A DNA stretch of 64,000 bases from NCBI GenBank assembly GCA_016715625.1, contig JADJZU010000013.1, positions 1-64,000 of the forward strand, given 5' to 3'. This document shows, one piece after another, positions 15,569-25,023 of the stretch. The position numbers and the translations under genes are program-made. Below the pieces are notes generated by a model. That model saw only the letters and a list, made by a program, of their open reading frames with translations, was not told the DNA's origin and did no database searches. The number at the start of each line of letters is the position of its first letter. The stretch's first letter is position 1. Origin of the DNA: Bacteroidota bacterium. GTDB taxonomy: Bacteria > Bacteroidota > Bacteroidia > Chitinophagales > LD1.

Positions 15569-18376
15569 ATGAGAAAATTTGTACTCTTCTGTTTCATTGT
15601 GTTTTCGTCCGCTTCCTTGTTTGCTCAAACCAAGTCTGTGTCGGGTATAATTTCAGATGCCACTTCGCGCGAGCCGGTGGTGGGGGCTGCTGTCATTGTT
15701 AAAGGCAGTTCACCTCAAATTGGCACTGTAACCGATGCGGATGGAAAGTATAAGCTGGACGTACCCGCAGATGCCAAGCAGTTGACGGTGTCTTATGTAG
15801 GTTTTCAAAGCCGCGATATTTCTATTGCCGGTGGCGATTTCAATTTGTCATTAGAAAGTTTGACCAAAGATGAAGTGGTGGTGACCTCTTCGCGGATAGC
15901 TGAGAGTATTAAACAGGCACCTGTACAAATTGAGAAAATGACTTCGCGGGAGATAAAAAGTGCGGCCTCCGGGGATTTTTATCAGAGTATAGGTAATTAT
16001 AAGGGAATTGATGTGGTCACCTCTTCAGCCGGATTCAAAGTAATCAACCTGCGTGGATTTAGCGATACACGTTCCCTGCGCACCAAACAGTTTATTGATG
16101 GTATCGATAACGAAGCTCCGGGTTTAAATTTTCCGGTAGGTAACCTGGTAGGTGCAAACGATTTGGATTTGGAAAGCGTAGAAATTGTATCCGGTGCTTC
16201 TTCTGCACTATATGGCGCCAATGCCATGCAAGGAGTGATTTCCATGAGCAGTAAAAATCCTTACGATTTTAAAGGGCTGGCTATTCAATTGAAAGGTGGA
16301 GCTACCACCATTCCGGGTCCATATTTCGATGCACAACTCCGCTACGCCAATACCTTTGGCAAGGACAATAAGTTTGCTATCAAATTCACAGGGGAATATA
16401 TGCAAATGCGTGATTGGGAGGCTTCGGATGATTCGTTCAACCGTTATGGAGCTATTGAAGCAGATGTCAACCTTTCTGCCATACTACGCGAAAAACAATA
16501 CGAAGAAGTTAGCGATGATTACACCCAGGAAGAGAAAGACGACATCATAGCGCTGAATAACTGGTTAGATTTTAACCCGCCAGCCAATCCGGGAATTTTA
16601 AATGTAAAAGCACCCGGTTATATGGAACGTGAAGTAGCAGACTATAACGCTAAGAGTTTGAAATTTGCTACCAGCCTGCACTACCGATTCAATGATAATC
16701 TGGAACTTTCCGGTACTTACAAATTCGGTTATGGAACAGCAGTGTATCAGGCTACTGCCCGCTACCAGATTAAAGACTTTACGTTTCATCAGCCGATGTT
16801 GCAGTTAAAGGGTAAGAACTTTTTTGTGCGCACCTACGCTTCTATCGAGAATGCAGGGCGCAGTTACAACATCGGCCTGACCGGAGCTTATGTTTCACGT
16901 TCTGCCGTGAGCGATTATGTGTCGCGGTATTCTGAAAAATATTTTGACGTTTTGGACACACTAACCAACGGTTTTTGTCCGGAGTGTATTGGCGAAAGCG
17001 AGTGGGCTAGTATTTTACCCATTGCCCAAAATCAGGCTCGGGCTTATGCCGCTCAGGCGTGGTATAAAGGGGGCTCGCAACAGTTTAAAGACACCTTCAA
17101 CCGCCACATTGGCGATGCCAACTCACTCACAGGTACAAAATTTTTCGACAAGAGTATGTTGTTTCATGTAGAGGGTCAATACAATTGGGATTTTGTAAAA
17201 TGGCTCGATATCATCACCGGTGCTTCTTATCGTATTTATCTGCCTAATTCTCGTGGAACTATTTTTGAGGACACCGGAAGTGTTCGTATTCGCATGCACG
17301 AGGTAGGGGCATACCTTCAGGCAACCAAACGATTGTTTAACGACAACTTTAAAATTATTGGCTCCATTCGTGTAGATAAAAACAGCAACTTTAAGGCGCA
17401 GGTATCTCCTCGAGGTTCGTTGGTTTACACCATTCGTGCTAAAAACAGCGACCACACGCTTCGCGCATCAGCAACAGCAGCATTCCGCACCCCCACTTTA
17501 CAAGACCAGTATCTTTTGTTGGATATAGGTAGAATTAAACTGGTGGGCAATCTGAATGGTTACACCAATTTATATACACTCGAATCAGTCAGAGAGGCCG
17601 AGCGACTTATGGAGGATAGCACTACCGGTGGTTCTGCTGCTAATGCAGCGGCAAACTCTTTGGTGCCTACCACGTTAAAGCCATTGCGCCCGGAGCGTGT
17701 TACTTCATTTGAGTTGGGTTACCGCTCGGAGATAGCAAACCGTGTGTTAATTGACATAACAGGTTACTATAGCATCTACAAAAACTTTATTGGTTTTACT
17801 CGCGTAGCCACTCCTAATAACGATTCTATATCTAACGGTGTGGCCGGTGAAGAAAGTGGGGTTAATAATGTTTTAACCGGCATTTACACGCCTTATCAAA
17901 TGTGGGTGAATACAGAAAAAGCCGTTCCATCATGGGGGGCGGTAATAAGTTTGTCGGTGTATGCAGGCAAAGGGATTACGCCATATGTGAATTACACCTA
18001 TGCCGATTTGAACGAGGGCAACATTAATAATTCAGGCACCACTGTGCTTGCCGGCTTTAACACCCCTCGGCATAAATTCAATATTGGTATTAATGGTAAC
18101 AAAGTGTGGAAAGGTCTTGGTTTCAGTGCCAACTTCAAATGGGTGACCAGCTACAAATGGCAAAATCCGTTTGGCGATGGAGTGGTGCCTAGCTATCATA
18201 CCCTGGATGCTCAGATATTCTACGAGTTTGAAAAAGCATATTCTACTATTCGTATTGGTGGGTCTAACTTGTATAACAAGCGCAGAATAGAGGCGATTGG
18301 TGCTCCTCAACTTGGCGGACTCTATTATGTGGGCTGGACCTTTGATTTTACCAATTTCGGTAAAAAAGCAAATTGA
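15569..18376 (+). CDS. TonB-dependent outer-membrane receptor
   Basis: This 935-residue protein imports a ligand across the outer membrane using TonB energy. It has a signal peptide (MRKFVLFCFIVFSSASLFAQ), a CarboxypepD_reg-like domain (about 24-105, with GIISDATSREPVVGAAVIV and LTVSYVGFQSRDI), a plug domain (about 115-235, with INLRGFSDTRS and EIVSGASSALYGANAMQGVI) and a long beta-barrel ending in Asn. No SusD partner is next to it, so it is not an obvious SusC. The ligand is unknown. The start at 15569 is chosen for the signal peptide. A TATTTTCG box at 15525-15532 is a plausible -7 element. Confidence 0.92.
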   Translation: MRKFVLFCFIVFSSASLFAQTKSVSGIISDATSREPVVGAAVIVKGSSPQIGTVTDADGKYKLDVPADAKQLTVSYVGFQSRDISIAGGDFNLSLESLTKDEVVVTSSRIAESIKQAPVQIEKMTSREIKSAASGDFYQSIGNYKGIDVVTSSAGFKVINLRGFSDTRSLRTKQFIDGIDNEAPGLNFPVGNLVGANDLDLESVEIVSGASSALYGANAMQGVISMSSKNPYDFKGLAIQLKGGATTIPGPYFDAQLRYANTFGKDNKFAIKFTGEYMQMRDWEASDDSFNRYGAIEADVNLSAILREKQYEEVSDDYTQEEKDDIIALNNWLDFNPPANPGILNVKAPGYMEREVADYNAKSLKFATSLHYRFNDNLELSGTYKFGYGTAVYQATARYQIKDFTFHQPMLQLKGKNFFVRTYASIENAGRSYNIGLTGAYVSRSAVSDYVSRYSEKYFDVLDTLTNGFCPECIGESEWASILPIAQNQARAYAAQAWYKGGSQQFKDTFNRHIGDANSLTGTKFFDKSMLFHVEGQYNWDFVKWLDIITGASYRIYLPNSRGTIFEDTGSVRIRMHEVGAYLQATKRLFNDNFKIIGSIRVDKNSNFKAQVSPRGSLVYTIRAKNSDHTLRASATAAFRTPTLQDQYLLLDIGRIKLVGNLNGYTNLYTLESVREAERLMEDSTTGGSAANAAANSLVPTTLKPLRPERVTSFELGYRSEIANRVLIDITGYYSIYKNFIGFTRVATPNNDSISNGVAGEESGVNNVLTGIYTPYQMWVNTEKAVPSWGAVISLSVYAGKGITPYVNYTYADLNEGNINNSGTTVLAGFNTPRHKFNIGINGNKVWKGLGFSANFKWVTSYKWQNPFGDGVVPSYHTLDAQIFYEFEKAYSTIRIGGSNLYNKRRIEAIGAPQLGGLYYVGWTFDFTNFGKKAN

Positions 18377-18403
18377 TTTAACGTTCTCTAAACAACTTAC
18401 TTG

Positions 18404-18437
18404 AAAAGCCATCGTATAACACACGATGGCTTTTTTT
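18404..18437 (+). terminator. intrinsic terminator after the TonB receptor gene
   Basis: AAAAGCCATCGT (18404-18415) pairs with ACGATGGCTTTT (18423-18434) around a seven-base loop. A T-run follows. It sits only 17 bases before the start of the histidine kinase gene. Confidence 0.88.
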
Positions 18438-18454
18438 ATTCAGCATTGTATCTC

Positions 18455-19825
18455 ATGAATCGCATTACTGATTTTTTTCTTTCCGGATTTGAGCATGCTC
18501 CGCATTTTGAAAAACGGAAAGCGGCCTATCTATTTTACATTCTTTTTACCTCACTGGCCTGTGTTGTTTTAGTACTACTTGGGCACCTTTTCTTTGGGTT
18601 TGACAAGTTCTATATTCTCGGAAATCTTGTTGGCTTGGCCGGTGTTATACATGCGTTTTATCTTTTTAAACAAAAGCGAATTGAACTCTCGGGGCATATA
18701 CTCGCCTGCGCAGCAATTTCTATGGTTATCTTACACAATATCGTGCGCGATATGTTTGTATTTGACCCGGCCATGCGCTATCGCATTTATATTAACATGG
18801 TCGCTCTGTTTGGCATTTATCTCATTGTGATTTCGTTTTTTAGGGAGAAGAAGCTCGTCTTTATTTATGGAGTGGTGTTTGAGCTGCTGATTCTGCTTCA
18901 TTCGCTGGTTATCTATGAAAAGTTGAAAAACATTCCGGTTATTAGTTCTTATGTGATTCAGCACACTATTACAGCGGTTACAGGTATAGCAGCTGCTGGA
19001 TTTATCAGCACCTGGCTGCTAGGGTATATGGAAGCGCTGTTCCAACAGAATATAGAGGATTCCGAAAAAATAATGCAGCAAAACGAAACCCTGGAGAAAT
19101 TGGTAGAGAAAAGGACCAAAGCGCTTAAAACCTCTAATGAAAATTTACAGGAATTTGCCTACATCGTTTCTCATGATTTAAAAGAACCGCTCCGTACTAT
19201 ATCCGGATTCGTAACGCTGATTCGAAAAGAGTTAGATAAAACAGATATAAACCGTAATCAAGTAGATGATTATGTCCGCTATGTGTTACGAGGCACTCAC
19301 CAAATGGAAGACTTAATCAGTGATATTTTAACTTACAGTCAATTGAATGTGGCAGAAAGGAAGTCGGAAGTGGTGGATTTAAACATGGTCGTTAATGAGG
19401 TGCTCAATAATTTGAGTTTTCTGATCAGGGAGAATAATGCATCCATTCAGCTCATTGATTTGCCCCGCGTGGCGGGCGATAAAAGGCTCTTCATTCAGTT
19501 GTTTCAGAACTTACTCTCCAATGCCATTAAGTATCGCAGCGAAGAACGGCCTCTTCATATTCAATTTATCGTAGAGAATCAGGGAGACTTTGTGAGAATT
19601 GGTGTGCAGGACAATGGCATCGGCATTCCCGAAAAATACTTTGAAGCCATCTTTCAGGCTTTTAAAAGATTGCACAGCAAAGTAAAGTATGAAGGCACAG
19701 GCATTGGACTGGCCATCTGCAAAAAAATTGTAGAACTCCATGGAGGCGAAATCTGGATTGAAAGCAAGGAGAGTGAGGGGAGCGTCTTTTATTTCACGCT
19801 TCCTTCCATCGTGCAGGTTATTTAA
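18455..19825 (+). CDS. membrane histidine kinase
   Basis: The 456-residue protein has about six transmembrane helices (residues 24-190) with short loops and no obvious periplasmic sensor, a coiled segment (195-232), a HisKA dimerisation domain with phospho-acceptor His240 in YIVSHDLKEPLRTI, and an HATPase_c domain with NLLSNAIKYRS, VQDNGIGIPEKYFEAIF and GTGIGLAICKKI. It should autophosphorylate and donate to a response regulator, but none is encoded nearby. The ATG at 18455 is chosen because the extension would overlap the preceding terminator. Its stop overlaps the convergent PAP2-like gene by four bases. Confidence 0.88.
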   Translation: MNRITDFFLSGFEHAPHFEKRKAAYLFYILFTSLACVVLVLLGHLFFGFDKFYILGNLVGLAGVIHAFYLFKQKRIELSGHILACAAISMVILHNIVRDMFVFDPAMRYRIYINMVALFGIYLIVISFFREKKLVFIYGVVFELLILLHSLVIYEKLKNIPVISSYVIQHTITAVTGIAAAGFISTWLLGYMEALFQQNIEDSEKIMQQNETLEKLVEKRTKALKTSNENLQEFAYIVSHDLKEPLRTISGFVTLIRKELDKTDINRNQVDDYVRYVLRGTHQMEDLISDILTYSQLNVAERKSEVVDLNMVVNEVLNNLSFLIRENNASIQLIDLPRVAGDKRLFIQLFQNLLSNAIKYRSEERPLHIQFIVENQGDFVRIGVQDNGIGIPEKYFEAIFQAFKRLHSKVKYEGTGIGLAICKKIVELHGGEIWIESKESEGSVFYFTLPSIVQVI

Positions 19826-20493
19826 ACTTCCTGAATTTGAATGCCGTATTTGGTTTCGGCATGCACCCACATCACCATTTTATAAATTACATAGGATATA
19901 AGCGGAGCAAAAAATACATCCATGCTATAATGTACGTGCTGACACATAATCATACCACCCACGGCTACTATACAGAAAGCCGCATAGCGTTTCAGCCAGG
20001 TGAACCGGGCAATCAACATGAGCATAGTTAAAGCCGATACATGTCCCGAAAAAAACAGGTCTTTGGTTACAAACACATCAGGGGTGTGAAGGAAAAGCGA
20101 AGCCATTGGGTCATCGAGTGGAATCATATCGCGCGGTGCTTCCAAAGGAATAAGAAAGATGGCCACGGTTCGCGCAATAATGACTACTGAAAACATTTGC
20201 AATCCTTTCAAAAGCCGTTCGGGCAGCCCAAGTGTGAAAAGAAAAACCAGCAGAATGCAACTGTACTCCAATACAAAAATGGGAATCGAGAAGTCTTGAG
20301 GCGGAAGCAAATTCAATAGCATGTCATTTACTTGTGTGCCGGAGCGTCCTTGCCACAAGCGGAGGTAGTAAAAGTTTAGCAGGTGTGCTGCCACAAACCC
20401 CAAGATAGTGAGCACAAACTGATTCTTGAATGCATTGCTCGACCATGCACTCCTCCAATTGGGGGCAATATTTTTATAGTAGTGGACTAGCAT
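19822..20493 (-). CDS. PAP2-like / sphingomyelin-synthase-like membrane phosphatase
   Basis: This 223-residue polytopic protein has about six hydrophobic helices. The catalytic regions of the PAP2_C family are visible: KDLFFSGHVSALTMLML (first His) and HVHYSMDVFFAPLISYVIY (second His and Asp). In this superfamily the two His and the Asp hydrolyse or transfer phosphate from membrane lipids. Bacteroidota make sphingolipids, so a role in lipid headgroup metabolism is plausible but inferred. Upstream, a CPBP protease-like gene lies on the same strand after 42 bases. Confidence 0.8.
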   Translation of the reverse strand: MLVHYYKNIAPNWRSAWSSNAFKNQFVLTILGFVAAHLLNFYYLRLWQGRSGTQVNDMLLNLLPPQDFSIPIFVLEYSCILLVFLFTLGLPERLLKGLQMFSVVIIARTVAIFLIPLEAPRDMIPLDDPMASLFLHTPDVFVTKDLFFSGHVSALTMLMLIARFTWLKRYAAFCIVAVGGMIMCQHVHYSMDVFFAPLISYVIYKMVMWVHAETKYGIQIQEV

Positions 20494-20535
20494 CGGTTAC
20501 AACAAATCTAACTTAGCATTTAAAATTCACCAAAT

Positions 20536-21168
20536 TTATTTCGCGCCCGAAATTATGGGTGGTTGCTCTTGCATCTTTCCTCTTTTGTAAGCATACTTTA
20601 AAGCGCAAAACATGGTAACATCATAGATGAAATGAGCGGAGATGGCAGCAAACAATCCAAAGAAACGAAACAGATAGCCAAAGCCCGCACTCACTATAAT
20701 CAGAAATAAGCCATATACCGACAAGTTAAAGTTGGACGGATTAATGTAGCCGTGCAAAAGCACAAAAACTATAGCAGCTGGCCAAATACCCACAATGGGT
20801 TGCAGCCCTGCCCGAAACATTACTTCCTCACCTACACTAGCACAAAAAGAGAAAAACAAAATATTGACAAAAGAAGGATTGATATCGCCAATCGTGTTTT
20901 CAAAAAAGCCGCGCACGTTTCTAAACCGCTTAATCTGAATCAGTATAATCGCCAATGCAGCTGCAAAACTGCCATAAAACAATCCCGCGGCTACCTGCAA
21001 ATAATAGATTTTGTGTCCTACATGGTGGTAATGAGGTTCATAGCCGAGCAATACCGATTTGATACTTCGCCCCTGAAAATACTCTATCAGCAAAGCACCA
21101 ATGGCACTCATGCCGAAGAGGGTAAGCCAGCTGAGGTATTGTAAGCGTTTTTTATCGGGGCCAATCAA
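20536..21168 (-). CDS. CPBP-family intramembrane glutamic endopeptidase
   Basis: The 210-residue membrane protein carries the CPBP (Abi, Rce1-like) motifs. SVGEEVMFRAGLQP near residue 112 contains the catalytic Glu pair and Arg; VFVLLHGYI provides a His; AISAHFIYDVTMF near the C-terminus gives the last His. Family members process prenylated or bacteriocin-type peptides or scaffold other membrane proteins. No peptide substrate gene is visible next to it. The C-terminal tail after the last helix is basic and cytoplasmic. Confidence 0.85.
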   Translation of the reverse strand: MIGPDKKRLQYLSWLTLFGMSAIGALLIEYFQGRSIKSVLLGYEPHYHHVGHKIYYLQVAAGLFYGSFAAALAIILIQIKRFRNVRGFFENTIGDINPSFVNILFFSFCASVGEEVMFRAGLQPIVGIWPAAIVFVLLHGYINPSNFNLSVYGLFLIIVSAGFGYLFRFFGLFAAISAHFIYDVTMFCALKYAYKRGKMQEQPPIISGAK

Positions 21169-21271
21169 GGGACAATGTTATTTTGCTTTAAATCTGAAAG
21201 CCAACGAATTGTGCCGCTTCCGTTTACTATCCTTTCAAAAATACTAATCTTGCCCTTTCAAAAAACAGTTC

Positions 21272-22303
21272 ATGGAAGAACAAAAAGTGACCCCCATCAG
21301 CCGCTTGGGCGAATTTGGTTTAATTGATCATTTGACAAGAGATTTTCCGCTTCAGCATGCTTCTTCTGTAAAGGGAATTGGAGATGATGCTGCGGTGCTT
21401 GATTACGGCAGTAAGAAAACGGTATTAACAACCGATTTATTGATTGAAGGAATACACTTCGACATGATGTATACTCCGCTCCGGCACTTGGGCTATAAAG
21501 CAGTGGTGGTCAACGTCAGCGATATTTATGCCATGAATGCGATACCTCAACAGATAACTGTTTCGTTGGGTATATCGGCCAAGTTTTCGGTAGAAGCACT
21601 CGATGAATTGTATGAGGGCATAAGACTTGCTTGCAAAATTTATGGGGTGGATTTGATTGGTGGCGATACCACTTCTTCGCTACACGGTTTGGTTATATCG
21701 GTGACTGCGGTGGGTGAAGCGGATGCCGATGCGCTTGTGTACAGGAACGGAGCCAAGCCGGGCGATTTAATTTGTGTATCGGGTGATTTGGGCGCAGCCT
21801 ATCTTGGTCTTCAAATATTGGAGCGCGAGAAAAGAATCTATATGGAACATCCGGGTGTGCAGCCCGAGTTGAATGATGCGCAATATTTAATCAGCCGGCA
21901 ACTTAAGCCTGAAGCCCGAAAAGATGTTATCCGGTTCTTTAAAGAGGTGGATTTAAAGCCTACCTCCATGATGGACCTCAGCGATGGCCTTAGTAGCGAT
22001 ATACTTCATATCTGCAAACAGAGTGGTGTTGGTTGTAACATTAATGAATCTGCGGTGCCGGTGAGCGAAGATGCCTATCAAACGGCTTTGAGTTTTAATC
22101 TGGATCCTATTACCTGTGCGCTTAACGGGGGGGAGGATTACGAATTGCTTTTTACGATAGATGAACAGGACGAAACAAAGATTTCGGCTGAGGAAGCATT
22201 CACTATAATAGGCCAGATAACGGAACAGGATAATGGATGTTTTCTAGTCACTAAATCGGGTAACCGGCATGCCCTTAAAGCACAGGGCTGGGTGCATTTT
22301 TAG
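21272..22303 (+). CDS. thiL: thiamine-monophosphate kinase
   Basis: The 343-residue enzyme phosphorylates thiamine monophosphate to the active cofactor thiamine diphosphate. ThiL/AIR-synthase features are visible: GEFGLIDHLTRDF at the start, GIGDDAAVLDYG (metal-binding Asp pair), TTDLLIEGIHFD, DLIGGDTTSS, VSGDLGAAYLGLQ, MMDLSDGLSSDI and LNGGEDYELLFT. It stands alone on the plus strand. Its stop overlaps the convergent glycosyltransferase gene by four bases. A weak -7-like TAATCTTG lies about 25 bases upstream. Confidence 0.93.
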   Translation: MEEQKVTPISRLGEFGLIDHLTRDFPLQHASSVKGIGDDAAVLDYGSKKTVLTTDLLIEGIHFDMMYTPLRHLGYKAVVVNVSDIYAMNAIPQQITVSLGISAKFSVEALDELYEGIRLACKIYGVDLIGGDTTSSLHGLVISVTAVGEADADALVYRNGAKPGDLICVSGDLGAAYLGLQILEREKRIYMEHPGVQPELNDAQYLISRQLKPEARKDVIRFFKEVDLKPTSMMDLSDGLSSDILHICKQSGVGCNINESAVPVSEDAYQTALSFNLDPITCALNGGEDYELLFTIDEQDETKISAEEAFTIIGQITEQDNGCFLVTKSGNRHALKAQGWVHF

Positions 22304-23346
22304 TGCGACAAAATTTCCAGCAGCTTTTTCTTTCTGGTTGTCACATCATAATTTTCAGCAATGCGGTTTCTGGCTTTTTTTCCTAGCGAAGCGGTATCAG
22401 TTGCTAACGCAGTCTTTATTAAATCTATGAGTTCTTCCTCACTCCTGTGGCGAAGGATAAACCCGCTGTCACCAATAATATCTGGTATGGAAAAAACCGC
22501 TGAGCCCACCGGCACACATTCGCAGAGCATCGCTTCGCAAAGTGAATTGGGAAAACCTTCGGCCATCGATAACTGTAGGTAAAACTCAAATTCACTGTAA
22601 ATCTGGCTCAGTTCACTGTTTTTTGCCGGGGGTAAAATTTTTACGTTATCTGACTTTGTTTGAATCAGCGAAGCATTGGGCACACCCAGTATGGCGAATT
22701 CACAATCCGGGAAATGAGGCGCTACGTTAACTACCAAGTCAATGCCCTTTAGTTGATATTGAAATGGAAACCCCCAGCCACCGCTCACCGTTATAAACGT
22801 CCTTTTGCGCTTAGGAAGATTATATTTCCATTGCTCCGCATCATAGCCGTTGAATACTTCCGTATAGGGTGTTTTCAGGTTTTTGATGTTGGCATAGATG
22901 CCCTGTTTATTCGGCTCTACAATGTCATATTCATAATCGCACAGCATGAGCGACTTGTGCTTGGGAAGTATACGCGTGCATAACGTATAGCTCCACTCGG
23001 TAAACAAGCGGAGTAAGCGTTTTTGAAAATTACCATAACCAATACCCGGAAAATTATGGGCATCGGTACCTCCCACCACGATGAAACATTTTTTGCCAGA
23101 AATTCTGGCAAACAGAGCCGGAAGCAGGGAGTGATACCCGGCAAACTGACAAAGTAAAACATCGGCCCCCAGAATGTGCCTCAGCAGAAAAAACTTTTGT
23201 TTCAAAAAGCTGAATGGCGTGGCTAGCTTGCTATCGGTATAAAAATCGTGGGGAAGCACAAGAAAGTTGTCTGAAAGCAACTCAATGTCTTTTTGAACAA
23301 AGGTGGTGATATGGTTGTAAAAAAAGAGAATGGTTTTGCGCTGCAT
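22300..23346 (-). CDS. glycosyltransferase, GT4-like
   Basis: The 348-residue product has a GT-B fold. The N-terminal half contains HFLVLPHDFY-like variable sequence and KKCFIVVGGTDAHNFPGIG. The C-terminal half has FITVSGGWGFPFQYQLKGID and the donor-binding LSMAEGFPNSLCEAMLCECV followed by VGSAVFSIPDII, the E-x7-E region of GT4 enzymes. It probably adds a sugar to a surface glycan; donor and acceptor are unknown. It is divergent from the HAD gene, separated by only 24 bases. Confidence 0.85.
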   Translation of the reverse strand: MQRKTILFFYNHITTFVQKDIELLSDNFLVLPHDFYTDSKLATPFSFLKQKFFLLRHILGADVLLCQFAGYHSLLPALFARISGKKCFIVVGGTDAHNFPGIGYGNFQKRLLRLFTEWSYTLCTRILPKHKSLMLCDYEYDIVEPNKQGIYANIKNLKTPYTEVFNGYDAEQWKYNLPKRKRTFITVSGGWGFPFQYQLKGIDLVVNVAPHFPDCEFAILGVPNASLIQTKSDNVKILPPAKNSELSQIYSEFEFYLQLSMAEGFPNSLCEAMLCECVPVGSAVFSIPDIIGDSGFILRHRSEEELIDLIKTALATDTASLGKKARNRIAENYDVTTRKKKLLEILSH

Positions 23347-23370
23347 GATTGAACGCTAAAATAAGATTCA

Positions 23371-23955
23371 GTGTCTTATACCGTGCCTTCGTCTATATTA
23401 GCCAGCTATAAACCGGCTGTTTTGCGTAGCGTTTTCAATACCTTTTGTGCACTTTTTTTCAAGTCATTGTTTCGAATGCATGTAGCGAGGCTGTCCGGCC
23501 GCACGTTGTATGTGTTTGATATTGACAATACCATCGGTCACACCTATCCTACTTTGTTGAGAGACTATACATCAGAAAAGGCGCGCATGCTTTCAATTCC
23601 TGTTTTTCCACGAATGAAAAATCTGTTGTGCTCTCTGCATCATTCTAAAAGCCGAAAAGTGGTTTTTCTCACTTCCAGATCCTATACGCTGTGGTCCACC
23701 ACACACGATTGGTTGGAACTAAACAATATCCCCGGTTCTCTTATCGATGTTATTCTTGTTTCTTCACCTGCCGAAAAGGTGAAGCTACTGACCACTTCCG
23801 CTTCGAAGGTACGAATCGTTTATATTGACGATTTGAGTTGGAATCAGGAACGAGGAGAGCTGAAGTGGTACGACTCTGAGTTGGAGGCAGTAAAAAAACT
23901 TCCTATTACATATATTGGTTACAAAACTATTTTGCGGTTTAATTCCAAGGCATGA
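23371..23955 (+). CDS. HAD-like phosphatase in glycan cluster
   Basis: This protein of up to 194 residues has HAD motif I as LYVFDIDNTIGHTYPTLL (DxDxT), motif II in KVVFLTSRSYTLWSTT, and an acidic motif IV in RIVYIDDLSWNQERGELKW. The cap is minimal. The frame begins with GTG at 23371; an internal ATG at 23476 gives a shorter protein that still contains motif I. It overlaps the ATP-grasp gene by four bases (ATGA), so the two are probably translated together. The substrate is likely a small phosphorylated precursor, which is inference. Confidence 0.72.
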   Translation: MSYTVPSSILASYKPAVLRSVFNTFCALFFKSLFRMHVARLSGRTLYVFDIDNTIGHTYPTLLRDYTSEKARMLSIPVFPRMKNLLCSLHHSKSRKVVFLTSRSYTLWSTTHDWLELNNIPGSLIDVILVSSPAEKVKLLTTSASKVRIVYIDDLSWNQERGELKWYDSELEAVKKLPITYIGYKTILRFNSKA

Positions 23956-25022
23956 ATTTTTTATTGCGAAACATAAAAAGGTTAGTTAGGCTGTATTTTA
24001 CCTTACGCACGGTAAACTGGATTCGCTTTTGGCAACTACAACGCAGCGATGCGAAAATTGTAGTGCTGATGCGTCCTGAGTTCAAAAGTATTTTTCAGGA
24101 TTCGTTTGAGTTGGACATAGTGCTCATAGGCGTGCTTACAAAAATGAATCTTCCTTTTCGGGTATATCGGGGGAATGAGTACGGCCGGTTTTACAACAAA
24201 GTGATTGTGTACAACGCCAGCTATTTCATCAACCTGCCCAAATTTCAGAACTACAGCGCCTATCAGGCTTTTGTAATGCAGCAACTGGAATACCAAGGCT
24301 GCACCGTGCTACCCAAAGCTTCGGAAATTGTATACTGGGAGAACAAAGAATACATGTATAAGAAGTTTGCAGAGTTGGGAATTCGCCATCCGCAGACGTG
24401 GATTTTTCATTCCTACGAAGCATTTAAAAATGCCAATCTCGAGTTTCCGCTGCTGATTAAAGAAGCACATTCGCATGCCAGCGAAGGAGTGTTCAAAATG
24501 AATTCAGCGGAGGAGGCCGCGCAGTTTTTAAATAGTGAACGATTCACCTCCCGCAACTGTACGATTATAGCGCAGCAATTACTCCAAATGCGCAAGGACC
24601 TTCGCGTAACGGTGTTAGGCAATGAGGTGGTGCTGCATTATTGGCGCACCAACCCCGACAAAGAATGGAAACCTACTTCCACCAGCCATGGTAGCGGGGT
24701 AGATTTTGTCACCTTTCCCGAAAAATGGCGCAACTATTTTATAGAAGTAAATAATCGCTTAGGGTTAAAAACAGGGGGCTATGACTATGCCTGGCATGAA
24801 GATGATTTGGAAACAGAACCTATTTGCCTGGAGGTGAGCCCATCTTATCAGCCAAACCCTAACGTGGACCTCACCGGTAAGTCATACACATACGGCCAAT
24901 GGAAAAAGAAATTGCTATTGAAAGACAGTTGGGACGAAGCTTATGTGAACGAATATTTTTCTCTCCGCTACCGACTATTCGAGCTATACTTTACAGAATT
25001 AGGACTTCTGCCAAAATCTTAA
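23952..25022 (+). CDS. ATP-grasp ligase (RimK-like)
   Basis: The 356-residue product has an ATP-grasp fold. NKEYMYKKFAELGIRHPQTW begins the central domain, LLIKEAHSHASEGVFKM is the ATP-binding strand-loop, and the C-terminal metal-binding part contains GGYDYAWHEDD and CLEVSPSYQPNPN (Glu and Asn ligands). Such enzymes join a carboxylate to an amine using ATP. Position between a HAD phosphatase and a flippase in a glycan cluster suggests it attaches an amino acid or similar to a sugar or lipid-linked intermediate, but this is inference. The flippase gene starts one base after the stop. Confidence 0.8.
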   Translation: MNFLLRNIKRLVRLYFTLRTVNWIRFWQLQRSDAKIVVLMRPEFKSIFQDSFELDIVLIGVLTKMNLPFRVYRGNEYGRFYNKVIVYNASYFINLPKFQNYSAYQAFVMQQLEYQGCTVLPKASEIVYWENKEYMYKKFAELGIRHPQTWIFHSYEAFKNANLEFPLLIKEAHSHASEGVFKMNSAEEAAQFLNSERFTSRNCTIIAQQLLQMRKDLRVTVLGNEVVLHYWRTNPDKEWKPTSTSHGSGVDFVTFPEKWRNYFIEVNNRLGLKTGGYDYAWHEDDLETEPICLEVSPSYQPNPNVDLTGKSYTYGQWKKKLLLKDSWDEAYVNEYFSLRYRLFELYFTELGLLPKS

Positions 25023-25023
25023 C